DNA of 64,000 bases from Stereum hirsutum FP-91666 SS1 (lineage: Eukaryota > Basidiomycota > Agaricomycetes > Russulales > Stereaceae). The DNA lies in assembly GCF_000264905.1 (NCBI RefSeq), contig NW_006763132.1, positions 2,020,719 through 2,084,718 on the forward strand. Reading direction: 5' to 3'. A model generated the notes under the pieces. The model ran no database searches. It was not told the DNA's origin and saw nothing but the letters and a program-made list of their open reading frames with translations. Position numbers and translations under genes: made by a program. Positions within the stretch are counted from its first letter, which is position 1. Each line of letters begins with the position of its first letter. Positions 36,101 through 46,998 of this stretch are shown here, in pieces.

Positions 36101-37007
36101 CACCTCTCACGAAGATCTCGAGAAGTCTCATTCCGCAGAAGAGACAGGAGGACCCAACGACCAACGTCCCAAACCCTCCTGGTTCAAATCCTTCTTCAAC
36201 TTCTCATCCTTCTCTTCCGGTGGCGAGTCATCCTCAGACCCTCTCCCCTCGAGCAACGACAGCATCGTTCCCCGTCGTCGTCCCAACCTCCAGATCTCCA
36301 CCTCCCACTCCCAGGAGTCCTTCCGTGACGATCCCAACAACAACCTCCCCGCGATCGAACGTACCTCTCCCTCCGAAGACTCCCACTCTCACGTCCCACC
36401 TTCAGCCTGGTCCACCTCCGATGACCCCGGCCAAACACCCAAAGCACCCCGCACCCTTCCTTGGCTCAACCCCATCGCTCCCACCGAACCGAAGCCCGTG
36501 CCGAAGCCCAAGCCCAACTCGAAAGCCGTAAGCCCGCCTATGGCACTCAGACCGAAACCGCGGCGCACGGCGAGTGTGCCAGAGGATGTCGGTAATTCGA
36601 TGATCATCGATGCGGATTCGCCTCTGCCGCCTAAGGTTGGTGGACCCAATGGACAGAGGGAGAGCCAGCAGATGTATCCGCAGACGCATTTGCCGGTGCC
36701 GTTGTATCATGGCAGGCCGGATATGGGGAGGTATCCTGCACTTGTTCCTGTTCCGAAGCTTACTCAGGAGCATCAGGTGAGGACGCATCGGCCTCGTCAA
36801 TCGTTCGTTGGGTCTGCGCTGCCTCAGCAACCTGCTCCCGCTCCAGGGAGACCTCTCGTGCCAGGACCGCCTGGTCTGCAGGGCTCACAGAGGAGGGCCA
36901 GGGAGTCTTATGATCCGTTCTCGACGCCGTTTGACGATATACATGAAGTCCCGAGGAATCCTAATAGGGCGTCGAATCCGTTTGGTGAAGGTGCGGTAGC
37001 GATGTAG
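33135..37007 (+). CDS. PRM1: Plasma membrane fusion protein PRM1
   Basis: This is a polytopic plasma-membrane protein promoting bilayer fusion of mating cells or hyphae. Exons 33135-33427, 33946-34150, 34210-34475 and 34529-37007 give 1,080 residues. I chose the ATG before [16 protein letters not shown]. The frame upstream of it has no ATG. The conserved N-terminal block [20 protein letters not shown] holds TM1. It is followed by [20 protein letters not shown] and TM2 ([20 protein letters not shown]), a heptad-rich loop with N-glycosylation sites (SNVT, LNNS, INNT), and TM3 ([23 protein letters not shown]). TM4 is [20 protein letters not shown] and TM5 [22 protein letters not shown]. About 400 cytosolic residues after TM5 are basic, Ser/Pro-rich and probably disordered, making the protein much longer than yeast Prm1 (661 residues). 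Intron 1 is 518 nt. Confidence 0.92.
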
Positions 37008-37515
37008 TATGTATGTGCTCATGCGTGTCTGGACACGCATTTTTTTCTTCTACTGAGGTTTGAAGGTCATGAGCTGTTTGACGAACACGTTATGATTGGT
37101 GTATCTATATTGTTTCCACTTTTTGTCGTTTACTCAGTGGTTGTGGTTGGACTTACGATACTAGCGTCTCTTCACTTTTCACAATAATTCTGCATGGTTT
37201 ATCGACTGGACCATTCTTCTCTTTATCCTCTCTCATTCACGAAACTCTGCTATAGCATTAGTCTACTGTACATCGAGTGGTGCGCGGTTCTCTCAATACG
37301 TACTGTATTACTATGGCTTCAATTGAAGCCTTCCCGTCCTTACTGTATCTTTCGAGTTGACGTATGTTGTACGGCCTTCGGTGCTGCAATATATAATTGT
37401 TCTTGACGTTGACTTGGTGACCCGACGCCACATAACTTACGTGCCACCTCTCAAATTTGGGCAAAATTTGGGTCGCCACACATTTTGTACCTTCGTCAGT
37501 ACGACGATATCGAAC
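37008..37515. other. Intergenic region PRM1 / OB-fold gene
   Basis: This is 508 bp of PRM1 3' and OB-fold gene 5' flank with no supported ORF. Repeated CAAATTTGGG / CAAAATTTGGG occurs at about 37450-37472. Confidence 0.5.
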
Positions 37516-38643
37516 ATGTCAAATCTTGGGCTCAAACATTACACTGTCTTTCTAGGAGCGCCGCCTGCATCCTCTGCTTCCTCGAAACTGAAATATAACT
37601 GGCGTGTCGTGTCGCCTGAGGCGACTGACGATCTTTCCCCGGTGGGCTCGCCGAGTCGTTCGCAGCAACACGTCTTCTATCCTCCTGCGACTCTAGCAGA
37701 GGCTAGCCGGCGAATCTCTGTTCTGTACGAGAACATCATCTTCAAGGATACTTCTGTAGGCGATCTTGACTCTGTAGGAGATGACCGAGACGATGAATAT
37801 CATAGTTCAATCACCCGTCCAAGAGATGGTACGAAGACTTCGACCCTTCTTCACGCATACCCTCTGATTACTGCAAGTAGACCAGACGACCATGATCACC
37901 TGGGCTCCGACACCGAGCGGGACCGGGATGCGCACTGAACCGTCCATGTACTTTCGTGCAGAGCCATCGCGCGTACAGACCACAACGGTCGGCGAAACGC
38001 AAGAAACACAGTCCTACGAATACTCAGACGCTTCCTCCATCGCCCGCTTCCCCGATTTTCAGTTTAATCTCCATATCCTCGCACCGCTCTCCGAATTCTC
38101 ATCGTCTAAGCAGCGTGGTAAAGGGTCAAAGAAGATATCTACGCTCCTTGCGACTCTAGAGGTCGAGGGTCCGGATAGGCTGACTCTTCGGAAAGGAGTC
38201 GATTCAGGGAAAGAAATCTACGTGTTCAAGATGGTGCTGGGCGATGAGAACGGGTCTGTGTGTAAGTTGACGGCTTGGAGAGAGGTAGCGGAGATATGGG
38301 GAGGTGTTGGTCAGGAGACGGGGATAAAGCGCGGAGACATCGTCTACCTCGAAAGTGCGTCCGTTGCTCTCAGAAAACTCTATCGCCATACTAACACTCA
38401 AAGTTGTTCCGCCGAACAGACGTGCTAGTCGCATGGGAGGATGAGACCCCCCTTGTCCTCACGGCATCGCCCTACCTTAAGTCTAGGGCTGAAATATGCT
38501 ATCGAACAATGCCGAGGGCTTCTTTCCCAGATGATGCGCGCTTGAGACCTGATTTACGACTTGGTTATAGCGACGCCACCGTACGGAGAGTTGCCTCGGT
38601 CGTTCACTGGTTCGAAGTCCTCGCCGGATTAGTGGCAGGATAG
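37516..38643 (+). CDS. OB-fold nucleic-acid-binding protein, possibly Shieldin-2-like
   Basis: Exons 37516-37828, 37962-38354 and 38420-38643 join in frame to 309 residues. The N-terminal 140 residues are poorly conserved in appearance (HYTVFLGAP at the start, then Ser/Asp-rich). The C-terminal part reads as a single OB-fold: LATLEVEGPDRLTLRKG, VFKMVLGDENGSVCKLTAWR, WGG, IKRGDIVYLENVLVAWED, then LTASPYLKSRAEICYRTMP. An ordered tail LRPDLRLGYSDATVRRVASV contains helix-forming residues. The order 'GP-x-x-G-K ... D-x-x-G-x-x-x-K-L-x-x-W-R ... R-G-D-I-V-x-L' recalls RPA-like OB-folds and the first OB-fold of Shieldin subunit 2, which guards DNA ends. The Shieldin link is inference from pattern only. 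No targeting signal was seen. Confidence 0.65.
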
Positions 38644-39494
38644 TAAAGACCAGTATCCTTGGCAATAACCCATATTGTGAGGCATGTCCACATCAACGAC
38701 GCTATAACGTTTGTTAGCAGCCAGAGGCCCTCGCCAGAGTCCTACGGTGTGCCACAACACTGGTGCCTTTTCTTTTCTACCATAAACCTGCTCGGTGCCG
38801 CTGACGACTATCACTTAGTTTGTATCCGTGATCAACAGATGTTGCCCACCTCGGCGCTTCGAACCACCATCCACCTCAATGCCTTCTTGACTCGATGACC
38901 TCTGACTCAGGGACTGAGCTTGACCTGCGTGTCTGTCGTATGTAACCGACCCCCCCTTGAATGCCACTCCAAACCTGCCTCTGTGTCTTTGTCTCGCCGA
39001 TGTTCAACAGCATATATGAACCTCCCAATTCCAGGCTCTAATTTCTCATCTAGTCAGCACTGTATAAACTCCGCTGCTCTTTACTTGGTCTACCCATCCC
39101 CCACCATGCTTGCCTCCTCGCCCCAACATTTTGCATGCGCTACCAGAGTGGTTCATGTCAGTCGGAGACGGGGTGGACTACGGGGTTCGGTCAAGGGCCA
39201 CATATGTGCAGTTCCCTTTACGCGGTTCCGTAATTCAACTTGACTTGATTCACAGGCCACTCCGCGTACACTTCGGCAGACTCGTATAGCGGTACGGCAA
39301 CTTCTCCTTCAGCCGCTATAGCTCATAGTGTATACGCAAATGCTTCGGCAGGCTGTAATCTCAGAAATGTATGCTACAACATCTTCATACGGAGCCGCAG
39401 GAGCTCTTTGTTTGGTCTTACTATCAATAGGTCTGTGTTTTCACTTCACTGAACATCTGCATCCCAGTTACCGCAAACACTTTTCACATACATT
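38644..39494. promoter_or_regulatory. Upstream region of the MDR oxidoreductase
   Basis: This is 851 bp without a supported gene. The last 100 bp are CT/A-rich and lead directly to the start codon. Confidence 0.4.
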
Positions 39495-40637
39495 ATGTCC
39501 ACTCCAACGGCGACAACCACAACCCCCATCCAACTTCCGCAAACACACTCCACGCTCGTCGTCACCTCCACCTCCTCCCCTCTCACTGTCGAGCAACGCG
39601 CTCTTCCTACCGTCACCCCCGGTAGCGCCCTAGTACGCATTATCTGCTCCGGTGTCGTCTCCTACATCGGCGAAGTCTTCTCCGGTAAACGCAAGTACCC
39701 CTTCCCCACACCCTTCGTCCCGGGAACCAGCGCTATCGGCCGTGTCACCACCGTCGGACCTGATGCAACGTCGCTCAAGCCGGGTCAACTTGTCTACGTC
39801 GATTGTTTCATTCGAGGACGCGATGACCCGGACGCTAGGATAATGATGGGGATGTATGAAGGCTATTCGGAAGAGACGAGGAAGTTGATGAGGGGAGAGT
39901 GGAGAGACGGGACGTTTGCTGAGTATGCGAAGGTGCCGCTAGAGAACTGTTTCGTGTTGGATGAGGCGAGGTTGACGGGCGGTGTGGGAGAGGGAGGATT
40001 GGGGTATGAGGTTGAGAAGTTGGTGTATTTGTCGACGTTGTTGGTGCCTTATGGAGGGTTGAGGGACGTCGGACTGCAGGCTGGCGAGACGGTTGTTGTG
40101 GCTCCGGCGACGGGGGCGTTTGGAGGCGCGGCGGTGCAGGTGGCATTAGCTATGGGCGCGAAGGTGATCGCGATGGGTAGAAACAAGCAGAAGCTGAGGA
40201 AGATCAAGGCCGTCAGCGAGAGGGTGGAGGTGGTCCCTATCACGGGGGATATGGAGAAGGACACAGAGGCACTGAAGCAATTCGGGCCTGTAGATGTCTT
40301 CTTTGATATCTCTCCTCCAGAGGCAGCGACGTCGACGCACTTGAATAGTGGTATACATGCGCTCAGGCATGGAGGGAGGGCGAGTCTTATGGGAGGGCTA
40401 GGAAGGGAGACGGCATTACCGTTTTTCTGGATTGTGTTCCAGGATCTGCAACTGAAGGGGAAGTGGATGTATGAGAGGAAGGACATTGAGTCGCTGATTA
40501 AGATGGTGCGGGCGGGCGTGATGAAGCTGGATATGGTGGATATTGTGGGTAAGTTTCGGTTGGCGGAGTGGGAGAAGGCGTTCGAGGTGGCGAAGGAAAA
40601 TGCGGATATGGGACAGATGGTGCTCATTACACCTTGA
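39495..40637 (+). CDS. Medium-chain dehydrogenase/reductase (zinc-independent type)
   Basis: This is an intronless gene of 380 residues encoding an NAD(P)(H)-dependent oxidoreductase of the MDR superfamily, cytosolic by the lack of any signal. The N-terminal GroES-like half contains PGSALVRIICSGVVSYIGE, PFVPGTSAIGRVTTVGP and LKPGQLVYVDCFIRGRDD. The Rossmann half has VAPATGAFGGAAVQVALAMG, followed by AKVIAMGRNKQKL, a basic residue pattern that allows NADP(H). The catalytic zinc signature (G-H-E-x(2)-G) and the four structural cysteines are absent, so it is closer to the quinone-oxidoreductase or enoyl-reductase branch than to classical alcohol dehydrogenase. The substrate is not predictable. 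All other multi-domain genes here have introns. Its single exon is unusual in this window but not rare for the family. Confidence 0.85.
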   Translation: MSTPTATTTTPIQLPQTHSTLVVTSTSSPLTVEQRALPTVTPGSALVRIICSGVVSYIGEVFSGKRKYPFPTPFVPGTSAIGRVTTVGPDATSLKPGQLVYVDCFIRGRDDPDARIMMGMYEGYSEETRKLMRGEWRDGTFAEYAKVPLENCFVLDEARLTGGVGEGGLGYEVEKLVYLSTLLVPYGGLRDVGLQAGETVVVAPATGAFGGAAVQVALAMGAKVIAMGRNKQKLRKIKAVSERVEVVPITGDMEKDTEALKQFGPVDVFFDISPPEAATSTHLNSGIHALRHGGRASLMGGLGRETALPFFWIVFQDLQLKGKWMYERKDIESLIKMVRAGVMKLDMVDIVGKFRLAEWEKAFEVAKENADMGQMVLITP

Positions 40638-40991
40638 GCAATGATCGCCTACTTTTATCTATGGACATAGTACTGTAAACCTCCACTCACGCATAACTAC
40701 ACCCCCATTCAGCTTGACTTATGATGATCTCTCGACGAGAAATGTAGTTCCAATCTCCTTCTCTTCTCCTAAATTTTACCACCTAATGAATATCTCTGGG
40801 ACTATATTCAAATAAGCCACCTCTCCTGTACTTTCGGCAGTAAATATCATACTCCAAAGTGTGGCCCATGATGTGGCACTTGATGAACAACTCCCGCGTG
40901 CGCCCCACGTGGTATGATGCACGACAGTTACTGTTACTGTAACCCTTGACCGATTACTTATTACCCTCGCACGACGCTTTGAACGTCAACC
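40638..40991. promoter_or_regulatory. Intergenic region MDR oxidoreductase / TBC gene
   Basis: This is 354 bp with oxidoreductase 3' and TBC gene 5' flanks. No ORF of interest was seen. Confidence 0.5.
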
Positions 40992-43900
40992 ATGGCCTCG
41001 TCGCCATTACTCTCGACGACGCCGGCCCACTCACATCCACTTTCCAACGACGACCTACCCTCAGGTTCGCGCACGCGTCGTTCTCGCAATGGTTCATCGC
41101 AACGGCTCGATGCCCTGAGTCCCTCTACACCTCGTTCTCCAAGCTACCACACCCTCAGAGCAGACTTAGAAGAACGTGCAGAACGGGGGACACGTCACGG
41201 AAGAGCGAACTGGGATGGGAGTGTAAGAGGACAAGGGAGCAATGGGAAGGGAGGTCGGAACTTACCTTCGCAGTGGGAGCGGGAAAGCAAGCCGCGTCCT
41301 GCGCCTTTGTTTGTGGTGGGCTCTTCCAAAGACTTGGGACCTTCTATAGACTTGGAAGTGGAACAAGTCGAGGCTGAGAATGCCGACTTCTCTGCGGAAA
41401 TAACTGGTCGTATCGTATCTACTCGCTGGCAAGAGTACTCAGACGAAGCTATTCAATCCGCCATCTCTGGGTTCAGTGTCTCCGACTCTCCGGCCTCTGT
41501 ATCATCACATCCATATCACTCTGTCATTCGCATTCTTTCCTCTGCATATCATAACTTGGCGAAGGCACGTAGGCAGCTAGAGGAAAACCGGAACTTGCTG
41601 CTGGAGAAGGAGGCCGAACGGAAGGCGCGTGCGGAGGTGCTTTTGAAGGAGTTACAGCCTTCGGAGCAGGAGATAGCGAGGCGGGTCCTCCAATCTCTAT
41701 TCACGGACGATGACGAGGGTGGTCACAGGATACAGAGGAAACAAAGCCATATGGTGAGTGCAATATGTAAATACCACAGACGCGCGAGAGGTTGACAAAA
41801 GTGTGGCGTGCAGTCTCTCTCTGAGACGCTTTCCGAGGCTATAGCAGACGAAGTCCCATTGTCACGCTCGGTACCAGACGAGCCTCATACGCCTGTTATG
41901 GCTGAGCGTATCACTGTCACTCCCCCGACCGCCACCACGGAAGAGATGCCAACGGACGAGGACGCCAGTGACGCTCGTTCCATCGCTGCTTCTAGTCTAA
42001 CAGCACCGAGTATCGACACTCAGGCCAGTACGAGATCAGACCGCTCGTCAGTGAGTGACTGGATGGGTACTTGGTGGGGCAAGGGCAAATCCAAGGGTCG
42101 ACCACTTTCCATTCCACCTGCGGCTCCCAATGGCAAGGAGGAATCTACACCGGTTTCCGAACCCGACGCTCCATCTACGTCTCTGACCACGCCACGTCAT
42201 TCGCGGAAGAACAAGAGCGTTTTCGGTACGCTTGGTTTCTCGATCCTCAACCCTGGGGTGCCTAGCACAAGTAGACGAAAACGAAACGCGTCCATGTCTG
42301 ACGCATCAGTCATCGGTGCTCCTCCACCATCCGATGCTACAGAATCCATACGCGCACCACCGTCGGCTCTTTCACCTGTCGCTGGCACATTCAGTCTTCC
42401 TACAGCCGCTGCTCCTAGTCTTACCACTGAACTCCAACGCTCAGGCGCCAATACACCAACACCTTCGTTTTCGTCCCCGTTTTATACTCCAGGAGAGAAA
42501 CCACCGCAAGGATCCGCACTGCGTGCTATAGTCAACGCCACACGGATCATGACCTCCGACGCTAATAGCGTTCTCGCCGATGGCGGTCAGGATACCAGCC
42601 CTTTTATCGCTGGGCTCGCATTTGCACTTGTTCAGCATGCACGAGAGATCAAGCTGGAAATCCGGAACCCACCTAAGGAGAAGAAACAGAAAAAGATGGA
42701 GACTCCGGATCCTGGAAAGCCGAAAGCTACACTCACTACAACCAACGGCGTCAGCGTGACTACCAATCTCCAGCGCGCTCTCAGCGGTGAGGTCGAGAAG
42801 GTACAGAAGAGTTCCAGATCTGGCAAAGGTCGCATGCCGTCCTTTGCGACTCAGGGATTCGCAGCTGCAGCTGCCGCCGCCTCTGCCGCCTCATCGCCGT
42901 TATTTGGATCGTTCATGCCACAACAATCGAAGCGACCGATAATCTCAACCGATACTGCTAAGCCTTCCACGTCCATGGCCTCAGCGGATGCGTCGAACCA
43001 AAACGCTCAAACGGGCCCGCAGTCAGCACCTCCGGGAGCTCCATCTGTTCCTCTGGAATCCATTATCCCCGTCAACGCTAAACCTCCGACAGAGTACCTC
43101 TCCCGCACATACACTTCTCTCATTGCACGCGACTTCAAACCTTCCATCCCTCTTCCCAATGCCGCATCTCGGCTCACCGTCTATCACGATGACAAAGAGC
43201 CCCTTACAGATCGCTTCGGATTCATGTACGACGTCTCGACGTACGACCTCCTACTCTTGGTCCGGGCGAAAGAATGCAAAAGTACGGCGCCAGCTTGTTT
43301 GACCGGGGTGAAGATCGCAGATAGGAAGGAAGACAACGAGTGGTCTGATGACGAGGACGGGGACCCGAGGGACGAAATCGAGGTGGTGAAAGAGGCTTGC
43401 GAGTGCGACGGAGAGTTGTTGGACGATTCGAAAAGCCTCAGCGAACGTAGCAGGCCCTCTGTGAGGAGCATGGCCGTCGACGCTGAATCGCCCGCACAGT
43501 CGCAGAGCTCACGAGCCGTCTCGCCGTCTTCGACACGTACGGGGGCGTCTAATAGGAAGCGGAGGTCGATCGGTGGCGCGCCACAACAACCACAACATCC
43601 TCCCCAATCCTCTAATGTACATCGGTCGAAAACTTCGATTTTGGCCGTCGATGTGGATACGCCGAGACACGTGTGTGCGAATGTGGTGAGGAAGTATTTG
43701 CGCGAGCTTACGGAGATACACGATCAGCGACAGACGATACAACGGAAGGAATGGGACGCGTTCGTTAAGCAGAGGAGAAAGGCTAAGGCCACGGGCGGTA
43801 CGAAACCGTCCAACACGTCTACCATCGCCGGCGGTGCAGCAGCCATCCTAGGCCTCGGAACGACCCTCACAGAAGACGAACTCTCACACAGCGAAGGACT

Positions 43901-44991
43901 CATCGGTTTCGCTCAGCTTGGACTGTCGAGCAATCGCGACGAGAGACGCGAGCTCGACAGGCTCGTCAAGTCGGGGATCCCGTTGGTTTATAGATCGAAG
44001 TTGTGGTTTGAGTGTAGTGGAGCGTTGGAGATGAGGGAGCCAGGCTTATTTAGGGATTTATTGGAGGAGGTGGACGGGGACGATGGGAGTGTGGTAAGGG
44101 AAATTGAGAAGGATGTGGGGAGGACGATGCCGCTAAATATGTTCTTTGGAGGGGATGGTGTGGGAGTGGATAAGCTGAGGAGGGTGTTGATTGCGTATAG
44201 CCGGTCGGTCCACTTTACGCACTCGAACCTGTCGCCATTTATCAAGTGTACTGATGAGTGACTTTCACAGACGCAACCCCGCCGTAGGTTATTGCCAAGG
44301 CATGAACCTCGTCGCTTCGACCCTTCTTCTCGTCCACGCGGACGAAGAGGAAGCCTTCTGGGTCCTCGCAGCCATCATAGAGCGTATCCTCCCAGAAGAC
44401 TTCTTCTCACCCTCCCTGCTCCCTTCACGCGCATGTCCGCTCGTCCTGCTCGATTACGTCAGGGAGTACACACCGAAACTCTTCCACCATCTGAACGACC
44501 TCGGGATTGACCTTCCCGCGATCTGTTTCTCCTGGTTCTTGTCATTGTTTACTGATTGTCTACCTGTCGAGGTACGCCTTCCCCTTTCTTCTTTGCATGA
44601 GTGTAAGGAGGGCATTGATTGGTATTGGTTTGTTGTGGCTTAGACTTTGTTCAGGGTCTGGGACGTCTTCCTCGTCGATGGCCTAGACGTCCTCTTCCGC
44701 ATCGCGCTCAGCATTCTCAGGAGCAACGAGCAAGAGCTATTGAAATGCGAGTCCATCCCTGCTGCTTATGTCGCTCTGGAATCACTGCCTACGCGGATGT
44801 GGCAGCCGGATAAACTCCTCCAGGTGCGTTCATGCTCTTAATTTTTTCACATTCAGAGATGATGCTAACTGGCTGGTTGATTGGGTGTGTTTGTACAGCT
44901 TGAAGCTGATCTCCGATCATCCCTCGTCCATGCCGATATCGTGAAGAAGAGGACGCAGCGCGTGGCGGAGTTGCAGGAGGTCATAACTTGA
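40992..44991 (+). CDS. TBC-domain Rab GTPase-activating protein
   Basis: This is a Rab GAP controlling membrane traffic. Exons 40992-41753, 41814-44203, 44271-44571, 44644-44823 and 44899-44991 give 1,241 residues. The first 800 residues are mostly disordered and Ser/Pro/Thr-rich, with a short coiled coil (ARRQLEENRNLLLEKEAERK) near residue 200 and an Ala-rich stretch. The TBC domain fills the C-terminal third. It begins RDERRELDRLVKSGIPLVYR and LWFECSGA, and has the arginine finger in IEKDVGRTMP and the glutamine finger in VGYCQGMNLVA. LFTDCLPVE and LFRVWDVFLVDGLDVLFRIA complete it. Both catalytic fingers are present, so the enzyme should be active. It ends in a short helix (VHADIVKKRTQRVAELQEVI). 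The layout is like GRTP1/TBC1D-type fungal GAPs, but the Rab target is unknown. Confidence 0.9.
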
Positions 44992-45555
44992 CTACCCTAA
45001 TTCTCCTTTGGGTGTGTTGGGCAGGGGTGAAGAGTGTTATATGTCGCTTTGTGATTGCTTTTTGTGTTCGGGCTCGGGTTTACTTTTCGTTCTTTCTTGT
45101 TCTTGTTCTGGTACTGGTCCTGGGTTTCAGTTTCTTTTCTGGGAGAATAAACACTCTATAGTATTGGGTTTACTTACTAGTAATATTATTGCGGACACGT
45201 ATATACATACATGCATAGCCGCCTTTGTTCAAGCATTACTTACTATTCACGAATCATGGACTCTGGATGCGTTACATAGACTGACAGTCGGAGTGGGGTG
45301 GTGTGTACTATCAGTACTGGTGTGGTCTGTTTATTACATTACATGGCGTATTGAACGGATAGAGCATTTGGACATTCAAAGGGTTAGATATTGGTACCAG
45401 GTTCTGGATGTCGAGTGCGATAGATCACTCCAAACATAGATCTTCGACTCAACCTCCACTCATCATTTCAGTCTTCGTCAAGAACAGCTCGACTCCTCCC
45501 GCTTCCCTCCGAAGCCAAAGTCCGTCAGATCAGACAAGCACTCGATACTCAATAC
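44992..45555. other. Convergent 3' region TBC gene / conserved unknown gene
   Basis: This is 564 bp between stop codons. A 143-codon open frame at 45008-45439 is low-complexity and hydrophobic without homology features, so I treat it as 3' UTR. Confidence 0.5.
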
Positions 45556-46998
45556 TCAATCATCATCCTCGATCATATTATAATCCTCGTCCTCATCAAC
45601 GTCTCCGAGATGATACTCATTCCCCGGGTTAGACGTATCGGATCCTGCCGGGCCCTCGTCGCTGCCCTCGAAGATAGTACTACTACCAGCTGAGGCTGAT
45701 TGTTGTCCCCACTTCACCGCCAGGAGCATCTGCTGCGTTTTGGCGTTGATAGTGCGATATTGGCGTTTCCAAGCACGCACGTCCATGTCACCGATATTAG
45801 AGTTAGCCATCGAGCTCGGGCTCTGGTTCAAGTTCTGCACGCCCTTAAGCCTCGTACCCATGAACTCAACATTCCTGCCTAACCGACCACCACTTATAGA
45901 TCCTTTGAGTACACGATCATGATTCGCGGCGGTACTGTTCCTTTCTGAACCGAGGAAAGTAAGACGAGCGACGTGGTCTGAGCCGAATGAGAGATGCTGA
46001 GAGCCATTGTGAAAGGTGGATGTGCCTCGCCAGGTGAAGGTGAGTGTGAATGTGGAGGTGGCCGTGGACGTGCTAGAGTTGGAGGTATTCGCAAGGTAAG
46101 GAGGACATGAGCCTATGGAACGCATTATTCCGGAGGTGGACCCGAAGGTGAACGAGATCCAGATGTGGTGGCTTGGACCGAGGGAACTGCAGATTTGGAG
46201 GGAAAGGGGTGGGAGGTCGTCTGAGAGGTTGGTGTTGGTGGAGAGAAAGGGAGAGACAATGTCGTATTGACCGTGGACGTCGTGGGGAGTAGATTGTGTT
46301 GGTAGAAGGGTCACGTTAGAGTGGCTCACCGTCCTTACCTCGTCGTGAGAGGTGGCACCTACGTTTCCTGCTCCCGGTCTCTGCGAAGACGGGACAGAGC
46401 CAGTAGTGAAGGTCTTCACGGTGGCCTGATTTCTCCTCTTTGGGGGAGCGGAAACACTCGTACGAGCCTCATCATTCGCATCGTCCCGTGTCACCAACTT
46501 CCTCTTCGCCACCACCTTCCTCTGCCCCTTACCCTTCCCATTGCCTTCCGCCTCCTTCCTCTCCGCCTCCGCGTCCAAGGCCCTTTCATTCAGCTCCACA
46601 TACCCCTTCAGTATCTCCCTCTTCAACCTCTCAATGCTCTCCGGAACCCTCAAGCCCCCTTCCTCTCCGAACGCAGCCAACAACTCCTTCTTCGCCGCTG
46701 CCTTCGTCTTCAACGCCTTCCTCCCATAATGCATCAACTGTGCACAATAGAATCCCTGAGACTTGTCCTTATGCGATGGTGGTTGGATTTTCGCGACTGT
46801 CCCTGAGCTGGACAGGATGGGACGGAGAGGCTCGGTGTAGGTTAGGAGAAAGTAGAGGTAGGAGGGGTCAGCGCGGGAGTAGCGCAATGTAGGGTCGGAT
46901 GGGAGAGAGATGTAGAAGTCTTCGTCGGAGGGGCCGGAGCAGCTGAAGCCTTCTCTGGTTATTGGTGGGGCGTAGCGATGGTTGTATTGGGAGCCCAT
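45556..46998 (-). CDS. Conserved fungal protein of unknown function
   Basis: Single open frame of 480 residues from the ATG at 46998 (MGSQYNHRY). The first 140 residues look most constrained: SYLYFLLTYTEPLRPILSSS, KSQGFYCAQLMHYGRKALKT, KAAAKKELLAAF and a helix with RVPESIERLKREILKGYVEL. A basic Lys/Arg-rich stretch (residues about 150-200, e.g. KGKGQRKVVAKRK) could be a nuclear localisation signal. The middle is Ser/Thr-rich, and the tail is acidic (DVDEDEDYNMIEDD). The N-terminal block resembles a motif seen in many basidiomycete hypothetical proteins, but I cannot name a function. It converges on the TBC gene. Confidence 0.7.
   Translation of the reverse strand: MGSQYNHRYAPPITREGFSCSGPSDEDFYISLPSDPTLRYSRADPSYLYFLLTYTEPLRPILSSSGTVAKIQPPSHKDKSQGFYCAQLMHYGRKALKTKAAAKKELLAAFGEEGGLRVPESIERLKREILKGYVELNERALDAEAERKEAEGNGKGKGQRKVVAKRKLVTRDDANDEARTSVSAPPKRRNQATVKTFTTGSVPSSQRPGAGNVGATSHDEVRTVSHSNVTLLPTQSTPHDVHGQYDIVSPFLSTNTNLSDDLPPLSLQICSSLGPSHHIWISFTFGSTSGIMRSIGSCPPYLANTSNSSTSTATSTFTLTFTWRGTSTFHNGSQHLSFGSDHVARLTFLGSERNSTAANHDRVLKGSISGGRLGRNVEFMGTRLKGVQNLNQSPSSMANSNIGDMDVRAWKRQYRTINAKTQQMLLAVKWGQQSASAGSSTIFEGSDEGPAGSDTSNPGNEYHLGDVDEDEDYNMIEDDD

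Noticed and set aside
45008..45439. 143-codon plus-strand ORF
   Set aside because: Low-complexity Ser/Leu/Cys-rich sequence with no family features, located in the 3' flank of the TBC gene.
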